Below, in pieces: positions 15,270 through 23,240 of a stretch of DNA of 31,027 nucleotides. The notes under the pieces are model-generated. The model was not told the origin of the DNA. It was given only the letters and a program-made list of their open reading frames with translations, and searched no databases. The position numbers were made by a program, and so were the translations under genes. Numbering within the stretch: position 1 is the first letter of the stretch; each line of letters starts with the position of its first letter. Origin of the DNA: an uncultured Blautia sp. (GTDB lineage: Bacteria; Bacillota_A; Clostridia; Lachnospirales; Lachnospiraceae); the NCBI GenBank assembly GCA_905209435.1, contig CAJLTE010000032.1, positions 1 to 31,027 of the forward strand, read 5' to 3'.

Positions 15270-16857
15270 TTCCTATTGGGAGAACAGGGCTGCCTGGGAT
15301 ATGTATCATCGAATGGAAGATGCAGAACAAACAGCAGATCTGCTGGCAAAGGTATACCGAAACGCATCTATGCTGATCACAAATAAGGCTAAGGACATAT
15401 TTGAAAAATATATGACTAAGCATGGTTTGTCAGAAACGCAGGCATGGAATTTATTAAATACCATGCAGGGCCAGACATCCCTGGAAGAACTGCTAAATGC
15501 TTTGAGAAACAAAGATTCAGATAAGACCAAGCAGGAACTTTTCCGTGAACTGGAAGCTCCGGCATACAGAGCCAGAATGGAGCGGCTGAAGGACCTTTTA
15601 CATCAGGTGGACGCAGTTATGCAGGAAACATATCGACAGGAACAGTTATTTGATACCAGTTTCTTTCAAAATCTCTGTGAAGATGTTTATTACCGTTCTA
15701 TTTACAAGGTTCAAAAGCAGACAGGACTTGGATTCAGCTTTTCTAACATCAGCAAAAAACAGGTCAAACAAGTAATTTCCATGAATTGGTCGGGAAGACA
15801 TTATTCCCAACGCATCTGGAAGAACACACAGGATCTTTCCAAAACATTAAAGCAGGAATTACTTGTAAGTTTGTTGACTGGCAGAACAGACCGCGAAACT
15901 TCGGAAGTGATCATGAACCGCTGTGGAGCAGGAGCTATGCAAGCCAGACGGCTGGTGCGAACAGAGAGCTGCTTCTTATCCGGAGAGTTAACCGCAAGAT
16001 CTTATGAGGAATGTGGAATAGAAAAATACCGTTACCTTGCAACTCTTGACCTCAGGACAAGTGAGATTTGTCGGAGCCTGGATGGAAAGATATTTTCCTT
16101 AAAAGACCGTAAGGTTGGGAAAAACTACCCGCCCATGCATCCGTGGTGCCGATCCACAACGATCAGCGTCATAGACGAGGATGAGTTAAAGAATATGAAA
16201 CGGAGAGCCTACAATCCAGAAACAGGCAGGACTGAACTTGTTCCGGCTTCCATGACTTATGAGGAATGGTATAAAAAATATGTAAAAGGCAATACAAAAG
16301 CTGAGGCAGAAGAAAAATCCATTAAAAATAAACACGCTGACAGAGAACAATACGATAGATACAAAGAACTTCTTGGAAAGGACATGCCGAAAAACTTTGC
16401 AGAATTCCAGAATTTGAAGTATAATGAACCTGAGAGATGGGAACTTCTTCAAACTTACGCACATTCAGTAAAGAATGGAATGATATCTCCACTATCTGGC
16501 TTTAAAAATTATGAAAAGCTATACGGTGAGATTAATAAAAATATAGTGGGAGTAAAGACATCAGAAGGAACGGAAGTAAGTGGACAGAGCAAACATTTCA
16601 TGGAGAGAGTAGTTGGAACCATGAAAGATCCGAAGACAGGGAGACCTCGCTCGGGGGTAACTGTGGTTGGAATAAGAGATGCGCTGGAAAAACCTTTGAA
16701 AGTATTGCCAGTAAGAACTGCTTCGAATGGTGACAGAAGTCAAAAATACATTGGTAAGGATGGAACTGTAGCAATAAATCCGGACAGCGGTGTATTGATT
16801 CAATGTAATCCAACAGATGTTGATTATATAAGGAGAATAGAAAATGCGAAGGTTTAA
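15259..16857 (+). CDS. MuF-type minor head protein with C-terminal nuclease-like toxin domain (532 aa)
   Basis: The N-terminal and central parts (to about residue 315) are an SPP1 gp7 / Mu F head morphogenesis protein, with the conserved HPWCRST segment around Cys297. From about 430 a separate C-terminal domain has His446 and Arg450 in an early helix, a Gly-Val-Thr segment at 466-468, and strands with a DGTVAINPDSGVLI motif (501-514). This order resembles the BECR (barnase-EndoU-colicin-RelE) toxin folds found in phage MuF polymorphic toxins. The domain may be injected or released as an RNase against rivals. The next gene, overlapping by 14 bases, is a good immunity candidate. Confidence 0.8.
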   Translation: MKNDSYWENRAAWDMYHRMEDAEQTADLLAKVYRNASMLITNKAKDIFEKYMTKHGLSETQAWNLLNTMQGQTSLEELLNALRNKDSDKTKQELFRELEAPAYRARMERLKDLLHQVDAVMQETYRQEQLFDTSFFQNLCEDVYYRSIYKVQKQTGLGFSFSNISKKQVKQVISMNWSGRHYSQRIWKNTQDLSKTLKQELLVSLLTGRTDRETSEVIMNRCGAGAMQARRLVRTESCFLSGELTARSYEECGIEKYRYLATLDLRTSEICRSLDGKIFSLKDRKVGKNYPPMHPWCRSTTISVIDEDELKNMKRRAYNPETGRTELVPASMTYEEWYKKYVKGNTKAEAEEKSIKNKHADREQYDRYKELLGKDMPKNFAEFQNLKYNEPERWELLQTYAHSVKNGMISPLSGFKNYEKLYGEINKNIVGVKTSEGTEVSGQSKHFMERVVGTMKDPKTGRPRSGVTVVGIRDALEKPLKVLPVRTASNGDRSQKYIGKDGTVAINPDSGVLIQCNPTDVDYIRRIENAKV

Positions 16858-17095
16858 ACTTGAAACGAAACAAATTGAATTTCTAAAGAAGATGTATCCG
16901 GATAACGAACTTGTTCAGCGCGTCTTGAAATCTGAAAAAAATGGCACCTTTGAAGTTGACGTAGACACCAAGATCGATTTCATGGAGTTTATCGAAGATG
17001 AGTCTATATATTGGATGGATGCAAATCATGAAGCGTCTCCAAAAACCTACATGCTTGAATCAATACGGGACGATATTTTTTATCAGACAAATTAG
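16844..17095 (+). CDS. Probable immunity protein for the MuF toxin domain (83 aa)
   Basis: A small acidic protein (about 18 acidic against 12 basic residues), starting with AAGGAG 8 bases upstream and overlapping the MuF gene end by 14 bases. Aromatic and acidic residues cluster around 40-56 (a DFMEFIEDESIYWMD stretch), as expected for a surface that covers a basic nuclease active site. No known immunity family was recognised. The assignment rests on position, size and charge. Confidence 0.6.
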   Translation: MRRFKLETKQIEFLKKMYPDNELVQRVLKSEKNGTFEVDVDTKIDFMEFIEDESIYWMDANHEASPKTYMLESIRDDIFYQTN

Positions 17096-17112
17096 CTGTA
17101 TGGAGGTGCAAG

Positions 17113-17439
17113 ATGGATAATTTTACAGTCATATACAAGATCCTGAAAGCCTTGGAACAGGCTATGGACTATGATGAATTTGACGTAAAACAGATATCTC
17201 ATACAAGGCTCAATATCTCTTATCAGCGTTGGGAGAAGATAATGATCATGCTTGCCAAGTCTGGATATATAGAAGGTGTAATATATGATCAGTGCGGAGG
17301 GGATTACTGTTCACATATCGAAGAGCCGATCACTCCGGTAATCACATTGAAAGGTCTTGAATATCTGAGCGACAATTCGCTTATGAAAAAAGCAGCGAAC
17401 ATATTAAAAGGAATCAAGGAAACAGTTCCTGGATTATAG
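17113..17439 (+). CDS. YjcQ-like winged-helix phage protein (108 aa)
   Basis: The N-terminus (NFTVIYKILKALEQAMD) and the following winged-helix-like pattern (RWEKIMIMLAKSGYIEGV and TLKGLEYLSDNS) match the YjcQ family, small proteins common in prophages and of unknown role. The start has GGAGGTG upstream. It ends in an intrinsic terminator, so it closes a small cargo unit with the immunity gene. DNA binding is possible from the fold but not shown. Confidence 0.8.
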   Translation: MDNFTVIYKILKALEQAMDYDEFDVKQISHTRLNISYQRWEKIMIMLAKSGYIEGVIYDQCGGDYCSHIEEPITPVITLKGLEYLSDNSLMKKAANILKGIKETVPGL

Positions 17440-17442
17440 ATA

Positions 17443-17474
17443 ACCACCAGTCAGAAATGGCAGGTGGTATTTTT
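17443..17474 (+). terminator. Probable intrinsic terminator after the YjcQ-like gene
   Basis: ACCACC (17443-17448) pairs with GGTGGT (17463-17468) around a 14-base loop, followed by ATTTTTAT. The stem is short and the loop long, so termination may be partial. An overlapping shorter hairpin (GGTAT/ATACC) is also possible. Confidence 0.5.
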
Positions 17475-17507
17475 ATACCAATTTTTAAGAAAGAGAGGAA
17501 ATGGAAG

Positions 17508-18239
17508 ATGAGAAAAGAAGAATTACTGAAACTGTATGAGGAGATTAAAAATAAAGGTAAGGAACCGGAAATGATATTCCTGTACATCCACATGCCAACC
17601 GGAGAGACAGAGACTATCATCAACCCGAATGTCAAGGAAAAGATAGAGTATATTGATCGGACATATAATGATGATCTGGTTCATGCAAATTGTAAGCAAA
17701 TTTACATTGAAGAAGCCTATATTTATGAGAAATATGAATCAGGAATGTTGTTTGCAGAAGCCTATGAAATGATGAAAAAGGGAGCCAAGATAAAACTTCC
17801 AAGTTGGGGTGGATATTGGTATTGGGATGCTGAAAAGGAAACCATCATTATCCATACGAAGGACGGAGAAGAACTGGATATTCGCCAGACAGAAGTTCCA
17901 GAGTATACATTTGACAATATTGTATCGGATGAGTGGCAGATTGCGGATGAAAAGAATTGTCCGGAGCTTGGCGGTGTAAATACATTTTCTTTCGGAGAAG
18001 CGATCAAGTACATGAAGCGCGGTATGAAAGTGTCAAGAATGGGATGGAATGGAAAGAAACAGTATATCCAGCTTGCAACTGGGATTTCCTATAAGACTAC
18101 TGATAATGAGATCGTAAACTGTGAACATGAGGCAATCGGAAATATGGCAATCGCTTTCGTTGGGACATCTGGTGTGCAGATGGGATGGCTTGCATCTCAG
18201 GCTGATATGCTGGCAGACGATTGGACATTTGTGGAATAA
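17508..18239 (+). CDS. Tandem Tad2/DUF2829-like protein, probable Thoeris anti-defence (243 aa)
   Basis: The protein has an unrecognised N-terminal domain (residues 1-75) and then two related modules. Module 1 (about 80-147) begins MLFAEAYEMMKKG and has SWGGYWYW. Module 2 (about 159-243) begins FSFGEAIKYMKRG, has RMGWNGKKQYIQL, and ends in the DWTFVE-type tail with MGWLASQADMLADDW. Module 2 matches the Tad2 (DUF2829) family, which sequesters cyclic ADP-ribose-type signals made by the Thoeris system. Two modules in one chain differ from the usual single-domain form. The ATG at 17508 has AGAGAGGAAATGGAAG upstream. The gene lies behind a terminator among head genes, as phage cargo usually does. 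Confidence 0.8.
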   Translation: MRKEELLKLYEEIKNKGKEPEMIFLYIHMPTGETETIINPNVKEKIEYIDRTYNDDLVHANCKQIYIEEAYIYEKYESGMLFAEAYEMMKKGAKIKLPSWGGYWYWDAEKETIIIHTKDGEELDIRQTEVPEYTFDNIVSDEWQIADEKNCPELGGVNTFSFGEAIKYMKRGMKVSRMGWNGKKQYIQLATGISYKTTDNEIVNCEHEAIGNMAIAFVGTSGVQMGWLASQADMLADDWTFVE

Positions 18240-18240
18240 T

Positions 18241-18254
18241 TTGCGCTAGCGCAA
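18241..18254. repeat. Perfect 14-bp palindrome TTGCGC-TA-GCGCAA
   Basis: The palindrome lies one base after the Tad2-like stop and 6 bases before the ribosome site of the next gene. It has no T-tract. Its arms equal those of the palindrome at 30355-30372, which sits in the same position between two genes. It could be a protein-binding site or an mRNA hairpin. Confidence 0.7.
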
Positions 18255-18273
18255 CTGAGAGGAGGTGAAGGAA

Positions 18274-18441
18274 GTGAAAGTAAAATGCATTAAACGTTAC
18301 AGCGATGTTCGATTGAACAAAGTTATTGAAGTAGGAACTGTTCTGGAAGTAGACAAAGAAAGAGCAGAGCATCTGATCCATGAGGGCGTTGCTGAAGCAG
18401 TAAAGGAAACTGAAAAAGCAGCAGGCAAAGGAAAGGAATAG
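18274..18441 (+). CDS. Small phage head-associated protein (55 aa)
   Basis: It starts at GTG with GGAGGTGAAGG upstream. The product begins MKVKCIKRYSDVRL and has EVGTVLEVDKERAEHLI, then an Ala/Lys/Glu-rich tail. Short proteins of this pattern are found beside capsid genes in many Gram-positive phages, but their role is not known. It is too short for most annotation cut-offs. Confidence 0.75.
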   Translation: MKVKCIKRYSDVRLNKVIEVGTVLEVDKERAEHLIHEGVAEAVKETEKAAGKGKE

Positions 18442-18464
18442 GTGATCCGGACATCTCCCTCTGG

Positions 18465-18490
18465 GACGCGGGGTGAAGCGTCTTATTTTT
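18465..18490 (+). terminator. Intrinsic terminator before the scaffold gene
   Basis: GACGC (18465-18469) pairs with GCGTC (18478-18482) around an 8-base loop, extended by G-T pairs, and is followed by TTATTTTT. Together with the upstream terminator it encloses the Tad2-like gene and the 55-residue gene. The stem is modest, so partial read-through into the capsid genes is likely. Confidence 0.65.
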
Positions 18491-18582
18491 GTGTCTTTTT
18501 CTGCCAGACGTTAAAGAAGCAGATTCCATAAACTGAATGGCCCGGGCGTGAACACGAATAGGCTGGGCAGAAAGGAAAAAAT

Positions 18583-19230
18583 ATGAAAAACAGATTGGCA
18601 AAAGCAATGTGCAAAACACCGATGAAAATGAACCTGCAGTTATTTGCAGAAGGCGGAGACGATGCTGGGGCCGATGAAGGCAATGGCGGCGGATCTGACG
18701 AGGGCGGAAATGCAGGCGGTGAAGGTGGGGACAATCCTCCATCCTTTGATGATTTCCTGAAAACAGGCGGCAACCAGGCAGAATTTGACCGCAGACTGCA
18801 GAAAGCGATCAATACAGCTATTTCAAATGAGCAGAAGAAATGGCAGGCGATGACAGACGATAAGCTTTCTGAAGCAGAGAAACTGGCAAAGATGACTGAG
18901 GATGAAAAAACAAAATATCTGCAGCAGAAGCGGGAAAAGGATCTGACTGCCAGAGAGGCAGCAGTAACCAGAAAAGAGCTGATGGCAGAAGCAAAGAATA
19001 CTTTGGCCAGCGATAATCTTCCGGTAGAGCTTGCAGAAGTTCTGGATTACTCAGATGCAGATTCCTGCATGAGATCAATGGAAAAGGTCAAAGCAGCCTT
19101 CCAGAAAGCGGTAGAGACAGCAGTGGAAGAGAAATTAAAAGGTGGAAAGCCACCGAAGAAAGCAACAGGAACCGATACACAGGAAGCCCTTGAAAAGCAG
19201 GTATTCAATGCAATGATGGGCATTTATTAA
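18583..19230 (+). CDS. Capsid scaffolding protein, DUF4355-like (215 aa)
   Basis: The N-terminal MNLQLFAEGG segment, a Gly/Asp-rich linker (residues about 24-52) and a long charged helical region are typical of phage scaffolds that guide assembly of the HK97-fold shell and are then removed. The ribosome site AAAGGAAAAA is adequate, and an internal Met16 (in MKMNLQLF) is an alternative start. It lies directly before the capsid gene. Confidence 0.9.
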   Translation: MKNRLAKAMCKTPMKMNLQLFAEGGDDAGADEGNGGGSDEGGNAGGEGGDNPPSFDDFLKTGGNQAEFDRRLQKAINTAISNEQKKWQAMTDDKLSEAEKLAKMTEDEKTKYLQQKREKDLTAREAAVTRKELMAEAKNTLASDNLPVELAEVLDYSDADSCMRSMEKVKAAFQKAVETAVEEKLKGGKPPKKATGTDTQEALEKQVFNAMMGIY

Positions 19231-19246
19231 AGGAGAGTGAATACAT

Positions 19247-20179
19247 ATGGCGATTAATACATTAGCGACAGCAACTTTATTCCAGAACCAGCTTGATAAG
19301 ATTGCGGTGCTGGAAGCAACAACCGGCTGGATGGATGCCAATGCCGGACAGGTAATCTATAACGGTGGAGCAGAAGTCAAAATTCCAAAGATGAACGTAT
19401 CAGGAATGGGAGATTATGATCGTGATAACGGATATCAGAGAGGATCCGTTACTCTGGAATATGAAACCAGAAAAATGACTCAGGACCGTGGTCGTCTGTT
19501 CCAGCTTGATCCGATGGATATCAATGAAAATAACTTTGTAACTACAGCAGGAGCTGTCATGGGAGAATTCCAGAGAACACAGGTCGTTCCGGAGATTGAT
19601 GCATATCGTATCAGCAAGCTGGCCACGGAAACACTTACAGCGAATAAGGCAGGAATGATCGGGGAGTCCTACGTACCGGGAGCTACTTCTACATCTGCCC
19701 TGCGTGAATTTAAAGAAGGAATCAGAGCGGTAAGAGATAGTTACAACGGTCCGCTTGTTTGCCAGGCAACATCAAAATTTATCATGGAATTGGAACTGGA
19801 ACTTGCAGGTAAGCTCAGAGATACAACCTTTTCAAAAGGTGGCATTGATACACAGGTTCCTGCAGTAGACCATGTTCCATTGATTCTTACACCTTCAAAC
19901 CGCATGTGGTCTGCAATCAAGATTAACGATGGCAAAACGGCTGGACAGGAGAAGGGCGGATATGAAAAAGGAAGTGCAGCTAAAACCCTGAATTTCTTCA
20001 TCTGCCCGTTAACAACACCGATTGCAGTAACAAAACAGGATATCATGCGTATTTTTGATCCGGCAACAAACCAGAAACTGAATGCATGGCAGATGGATTA
20101 CCGCCGTTTCCATGACATGTGGATTCTGGACAACAAATTGGATTCTATCTATCTGAGCATTCAGGAGGCGAAATCATGA
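19247..20179 (+). CDS. Major capsid protein, HK97 fold (310 aa)
   Basis: The length and features fit HK97-fold capsid proteins of Clostridia phages: an N-terminal ATLFQNQLDKI segment, an E-loop-like stretch with GMGDYDRDNGYQRG, the conserved MTQDRGRLFQLDP region near residues 78-90, and a C-terminal TKQDIMRIFDPATN. No separate protease gene is seen, and no processing site is obvious. AAAGGAGAG precedes the ATG. Confidence 0.93.
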   Translation: MAINTLATATLFQNQLDKIAVLEATTGWMDANAGQVIYNGGAEVKIPKMNVSGMGDYDRDNGYQRGSVTLEYETRKMTQDRGRLFQLDPMDINENNFVTTAGAVMGEFQRTQVVPEIDAYRISKLATETLTANKAGMIGESYVPGATSTSALREFKEGIRAVRDSYNGPLVCQATSKFIMELELELAGKLRDTTFSKGGIDTQVPAVDHVPLILTPSNRMWSAIKINDGKTAGQEKGGYEKGSAAKTLNFFICPLTTPIAVTKQDIMRIFDPATNQKLNAWQMDYRRFHDMWILDNKLDSIYLSIQEAKS

Positions 20180-20424
20180 GACTGATTCGAAAAAATGTTG
20201 AAAGAGAAGCAGATGGAGCAACCGCTGAGAAATTGATGAGCGATGGCTTTGAACCTGTAGAGGACACAATTTTACAGAAAACGGATATGAAGCCTGATGA
20301 AAAGGTTACAAAGAGTATCGAAGAAATGACCGTAGAAGAATTAAAAGCTCTGGCAAAAGAAAGAGGGCTCACCGGAGTCTCTGCCCTGGCAAAGCGGGAC
20401 CTTGTCGATATTCTGAAAGGGTGA
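20176..20424 (+). CDS. HeH/Rho-N-like small head protein (82 aa)
   Basis: The C-terminal half (from about residue 47, with SIEEMTVEELKALAKERGL and then a second helix ending KRDLVDIL) reads as a HeH/LEM or Rho N-terminal-like fold, frequent in short proteins next to capsid genes. The ATG overlaps the capsid stop (ATGA), with AGGAGG upstream. It may decorate or stabilise the capsid; the role is inferred. Confidence 0.8.
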   Translation: MRLIRKNVEREADGATAEKLMSDGFEPVEDTILQKTDMKPDEKVTKSIEEMTVEELKALAKERGLTGVSALAKRDLVDILKG

Positions 20425-20428
20425 TCAT

Positions 20429-20758
20429 ATGGCGGGCACTAAAGATGTTGAGAGAGTTAAGCTCATGACCGGAGAGGAAAACGAGGATCTGATTGAAGCT
20501 TATCTGGAAGAAGCAGAGGATTTTGTAAAGGGATACACAAACAGAAGCGTGATCATTACACCTCTGAAAAAGGCAGTGCGTGATCTGGCCGTTATCGCCC
20601 TGAACAGGATGGGGACAGAAGGAGAATCTTCAAGAAGTGAAGGTGGGGAGAGTTATTCATTCGAATCCGCGCCTAGGCAGATCTACGATCTTATGAACAG
20701 ATACCGTCTTGCCAGAGTAGGAGGGATAACCCATGAGAATGCGAAGAAACAGGGTTAA
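20429..20758 (+). CDS. Head-tail connector, gp6-like (109 aa)
   Basis: An acidic N-terminal helix with TGEENEDLIEAYLEEAEDFV, a YTNRS turn, and a C-terminal RYRLARVGG segment are typical of HK97 gp6 / SPP1 gp15-type connectors that bind the portal. The start has TGATCAT spacing with weak Shine-Dalgarno, so coupling to the preceding gene is likely. Its 3' end overlaps the next gene by 26 bases. Confidence 0.85.
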   Translation: MAGTKDVERVKLMTGEENEDLIEAYLEEAEDFVKGYTNRSVIITPLKKAVRDLAVIALNRMGTEGESSRSEGGESYSFESAPRQIYDLMNRYRLARVGGITHENAKKQG

Positions 20759-21107
20759 GATATGCTATCACAAAAAAAGAATAGTCAAAAAGGATTCTGA
20801 AGGCAGTACCAGTGAGGAATATGGTGCTGCCTCTTCCATCTCCGGAGAATCCTGGCCGGCATCCGGAAAAGCACAGGCAGAACAGTATGGCCAGCGCTTG
20901 AACTATATCCGAAACATGCGGATTAACGGTAAATACAAAATCCAGACAGACAGCAAAGGTAATCCTCACTATATACTCAAAGACGGCACAGACATTCAGG
21001 AGCTGGACGGAATCTGCCTATATGCAGGAAGAGACCAGAAACCGGACTATAAGATCATAGCTATAAAACCATATCGTTTTTTGACAATTGAGGTGGAGAA
21101 GATATGA
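20733..21107 (+). CDS. Head closure protein (124 aa)
   Basis: A small beta-rich protein in the position of head closure or head-tail joining proteins (SPP1 gp16 type), between the connector and the HK97 gp10-like gene. The ATG at 20733 follows GGAGG with 9 bases of spacing, inside the end of the connector gene. The assignment is mainly by position, with an N-terminus rich in basic residues. Confidence 0.75.
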   Translation: MRMRRNRVKICYHKKRIVKKDSEGSTSEEYGAASSISGESWPASGKAQAEQYGQRLNYIRNMRINGKYKIQTDSKGNPHYILKDGTDIQELDGICLYAGRDQKPDYKIIAIKPYRFLTIEVEKI

Positions 21108-21613
21108 GCTTGGTTGGAAATACGAGCCTGGAACGCAAACTTAAAGAAATGTCAGAACTAAATTGCAGGCAGGCAGTAGAAAAGGCAATTCAGACCGTTA
21201 GATCAGCAGCAGTTTTAAATTGTCCAACTGATACGGGAGAACTCAAACAAAGTATATTTTCTGAGGTTACAGAACAGGATGAATCCGTTATGGGAACCTG
21301 CTGGACAAATAAGGCATACGCACCCTATGTGGAGTTTGGCGCCGGTCCTAGAGGACAGGATCAACATGAAGGGATTTCTCCAGATATTACACCCACTTAC
21401 TCACAGTCACCCTGGTGGATTCACGAAAGCCAGATAGACGAAAGAATAGCGGAAAAATATGGTTGGTTCTACATCGACACTCCAAAAGGGCGATTCTATC
21501 AATGCTCAGGACAGCCGGCACATCCGTTTATGTATCCGGCGTTAGAAAATAATAAGGAAACAATCCTGGAAGGAATGAAAACGACCTTCAGGACGGAGTT
21601 GGAGGGAAAATGA
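21104..21613 (+). CDS. HK97 gp10-family tail completion protein (169 aa)
   Basis: The sequence has the family hallmarks: CPTDTGELKQSI near residues 40-51, the YAPYVEFGAG motif around 72-80, and the late GQPAHPFMYPALE motif. Such proteins help join head and tail. The length is somewhat above the family core because of an insertion with SPWWIHESQIDE. The ATG overlaps the previous stop by 4 bases. Confidence 0.9.
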   Translation: MSLVGNTSLERKLKEMSELNCRQAVEKAIQTVRSAAVLNCPTDTGELKQSIFSEVTEQDESVMGTCWTNKAYAPYVEFGAGPRGQDQHEGISPDITPTYSQSPWWIHESQIDERIAEKYGWFYIDTPKGRFYQCSGQPAHPFMYPALENNKETILEGMKTTFRTELEGK

Positions 21614-21966
21614 AAAACGTAAAAGATCAGGTATATGCAGCACTCATGACTGTTGCTGAAAATGTTTCAGACACATACCCTAAGGATTGGGCAAACTTCC
21701 CTGCCATTCAGTATGTAGAAGAAAATAACAGCGTGTGGGAACGCACTGACAATGCTGAACAGAAGGCTAAGGTGTCCTATAAAATTGATATCTGGCACAA
21801 TCAGAACACATCAGAAAGTGCTCTTGCAGTAGATAAAGCAATAGCTGAACTTGGACTGGTAAGAACTTACTGTGGTGATGTACCAGACCCGAGTGGATTA
21901 AAACACAAAGTAATGCGCTATGAAGGAATCGTCGATATGGATTCTGATTTAGTGTACTGGAATTAA
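21610..21966 (+). CDS. Tail completion / tail terminator protein (118 aa)
   Basis: The position between the gp10-like protein and the tail tube, and features such as FPAIQYVEENNSVW and KVSYKIDIW, fit tail terminator or tail completion proteins (gpU-like). The ATG overlaps the previous stop by ATGA. The role is to cap the tail tube and attach it to the head; assignment by order and pattern. Confidence 0.78.
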   Translation: MKNVKDQVYAALMTVAENVSDTYPKDWANFPAIQYVEENNSVWERTDNAEQKAKVSYKIDIWHNQNTSESALAVDKAIAELGLVRTYCGDVPDPSGLKHKVMRYEGIVDMDSDLVYWN

Positions 21967-21984
21967 AAAAAGAGGTGAAAATAA

Positions 21985-22407
21985 ATGTTAGCAAATGGTG
22001 CAAAATTGGGCTATTCTAAAACAGCCCCTTCCGGAAGTTCGACAACTTATACAGATCTTCCGGGTTTAAAAGAAATCCCGGATATTGGCTCAGATCCGGA
22101 AAAGGTAGACAATACAGTTCTGACTGATCCACATAAGAAGTATGAAAAAGGTATCGGTGATCTGCCTGAAATGACATATAAATTCAAATATGATAATTCA
22201 AAAGCAGATTGCCCGTATCGTATACTGAGACAGGCGGATAAAGATGGGACAACACTGTATTTCAGAGAAACAGATGCGGATAAAAGCACAATTGATTTTG
22301 CTGCCCAGGTATCTGTTAAACGTACGGGCGGCGGTGTCAATGGCGCTATTGACTTTGAAGTGACTATGATGGTACAGTCAGATATTACTTACACAGACCC
22401 GGCATAA
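21985..22407 (+). CDS. Major tail tube protein (140 aa)
   Basis: A small beta-rich protein with a KLGYSKT start, a central LPEMTYKFKYDNS strand and a C-terminal VNGAIDFEVTMMVQSD, in the standard place for a tail tube protein and with AGAGGTGAAA upstream. Its stop TAA is the loop of an intrinsic terminator that would tail off expression after this abundantly needed gene. Confidence 0.85.
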   Translation: MLANGAKLGYSKTAPSGSSTTYTDLPGLKEIPDIGSDPEKVDNTVLTDPHKKYEKGIGDLPEMTYKFKYDNSKADCPYRILRQADKDGTTLYFRETDADKSTIDFAAQVSVKRTGGGVNGAIDFEVTMMVQSDITYTDPA

Positions 22408-22422
22408 TGCTGGGTCTTTTAT
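22396..22422 (+). terminator. Intrinsic terminator with stop codon as loop (tail tube)
   Basis: GACCCGGCA (22396-22404) pairs with TGCTGGGTC (22408-22416), one G-T pair, around the loop TAA, which is the stop codon of the tail tube gene, followed by TTTTATTA. Translation up to the stop would hold the 5' arm open, so this terminator may work mainly when ribosomes lag. Confidence 0.75.
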
Positions 22423-22446
22423 TAAGAAAATTTAGGAGGATATAAC

Positions 22447-22866
22447 ATGGGTGGTTTAGATGAAGAAGTAAAAGAACAGGAAGAAAAGAAAGCTGTAGAT
22501 CTGGACGAGAAAAAGAAAAGAAAACCTTTTCATTATTGGAAAGTAGATGGCAGAGATTACTGCCTGAAACTCAAAGCGTCCAACATTGAAAAGTTGGAAA
22601 ACAAATATAAATGTAACATTATGCATCTGGTTGATGATATGCCAGCCTTATCGGTAATGCTTACTATCATTCAGGCGGCAATGCTTCCGTGGGAACATGG
22701 GATCAAGTATGAGAATATTCTGAACCTGTTTGACAAGTATGTTGAAGAGGGGGGAAGTCAGATTGACCTGTATAAGGATGTTGTGATTCCGACTTTGGCG
22801 GTATCCGGTTTTTTTACACCGAAAATGGCAGCGGAAATTCTGGAAGCAACGGACGAAGACCTGTAA
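22447..22866 (+). CDS. Tail assembly chaperone, gpG-like (139 aa)
   Basis: The product of normal decoding of the chaperone gene: an acidic, charged N-terminus, KLKASNIEKLENKYKCNI, and a helical C-terminal part ending ATDEDL. It binds the tape measure protein during tail assembly. GGAGGATATAAC precedes the ATG. A U UUU UUU slip site at 22809-22815 allows a longer second product. Confidence 0.85.
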   Translation: MGGLDEEVKEQEEKKAVDLDEKKKRKPFHYWKVDGRDYCLKLKASNIEKLENKYKCNIMHLVDDMPALSVMLTIIQAAMLPWEHGIKYENILNLFDKYVEEGGSQIDLYKDVVIPTLAVSGFFTPKMAAEILEATDEDL

Positions 22867-23240
22867 CAACTACAACGGAGTATTTGTGGGCGATTTACCC
22901 GGATGCATTAGATTGTGGAATACGGCCTGAATTGTTCTGGAATTCTTCCTTAAATGAAATTATGGATATGATGGAAAGTTATATCAGATGCAGGACAAGA
23001 GATAGAAAACAGCAGATCAGCGATAATTTTATTTTATCGAAAGCACTCGCACTGAACCTTTCGACTTTGTTCAGTGACAAGACTGAATTTTGCAATCCAT
23101 GGGATTTTTACCCACAGACATTCAAAGAAGATAAAGAAGATTATGAACATCAGAAACTGGAAGCTGAACTTGCAAATTACAGAGACAAACGCAGACAGTG
23201 GGCTGATGAATTTAACAGACGCAGGCAGCAGGGGATGTAA
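22447..23240 (+). CDS. Tail assembly chaperone, gpGT-like frameshift product
   Basis: A -1 slip at 22809-22815 continues reading in the frame that is open from 22776 to 23240. The result is a fusion of about 123 gpG residues to about 141 more, including the EYLWAIYPDALDC and FWNSSLNEIMDMM segments. The downstream frame has only a weak TTG start at 22884 and no clear ribosome site, which supports frameshifting over separate translation. Lambda G/GT and many Gram-positive phages use the same scheme, with the long form bridging tape measure and tube protein. Confidence 0.8.
22809..22815 (+). promoter_or_regulatory. Programmed -1 frameshift slip site, T-TTT-TTT
   Basis: Seven T residues in the zero frame T TTT TTT match the canonical X XXY YYZ slip pattern. 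It is 51 bases upstream of the zero-frame stop and inside the window where both frames are open. Confidence 0.8.

Noticed and set aside
22884..23240. Independent gene starting at TTG 22884
   Set aside because: No clear ribosome site, and the frame stays open upstream to 22776 across a T-TTT-TTT slip site, so a frameshift product is more likely.
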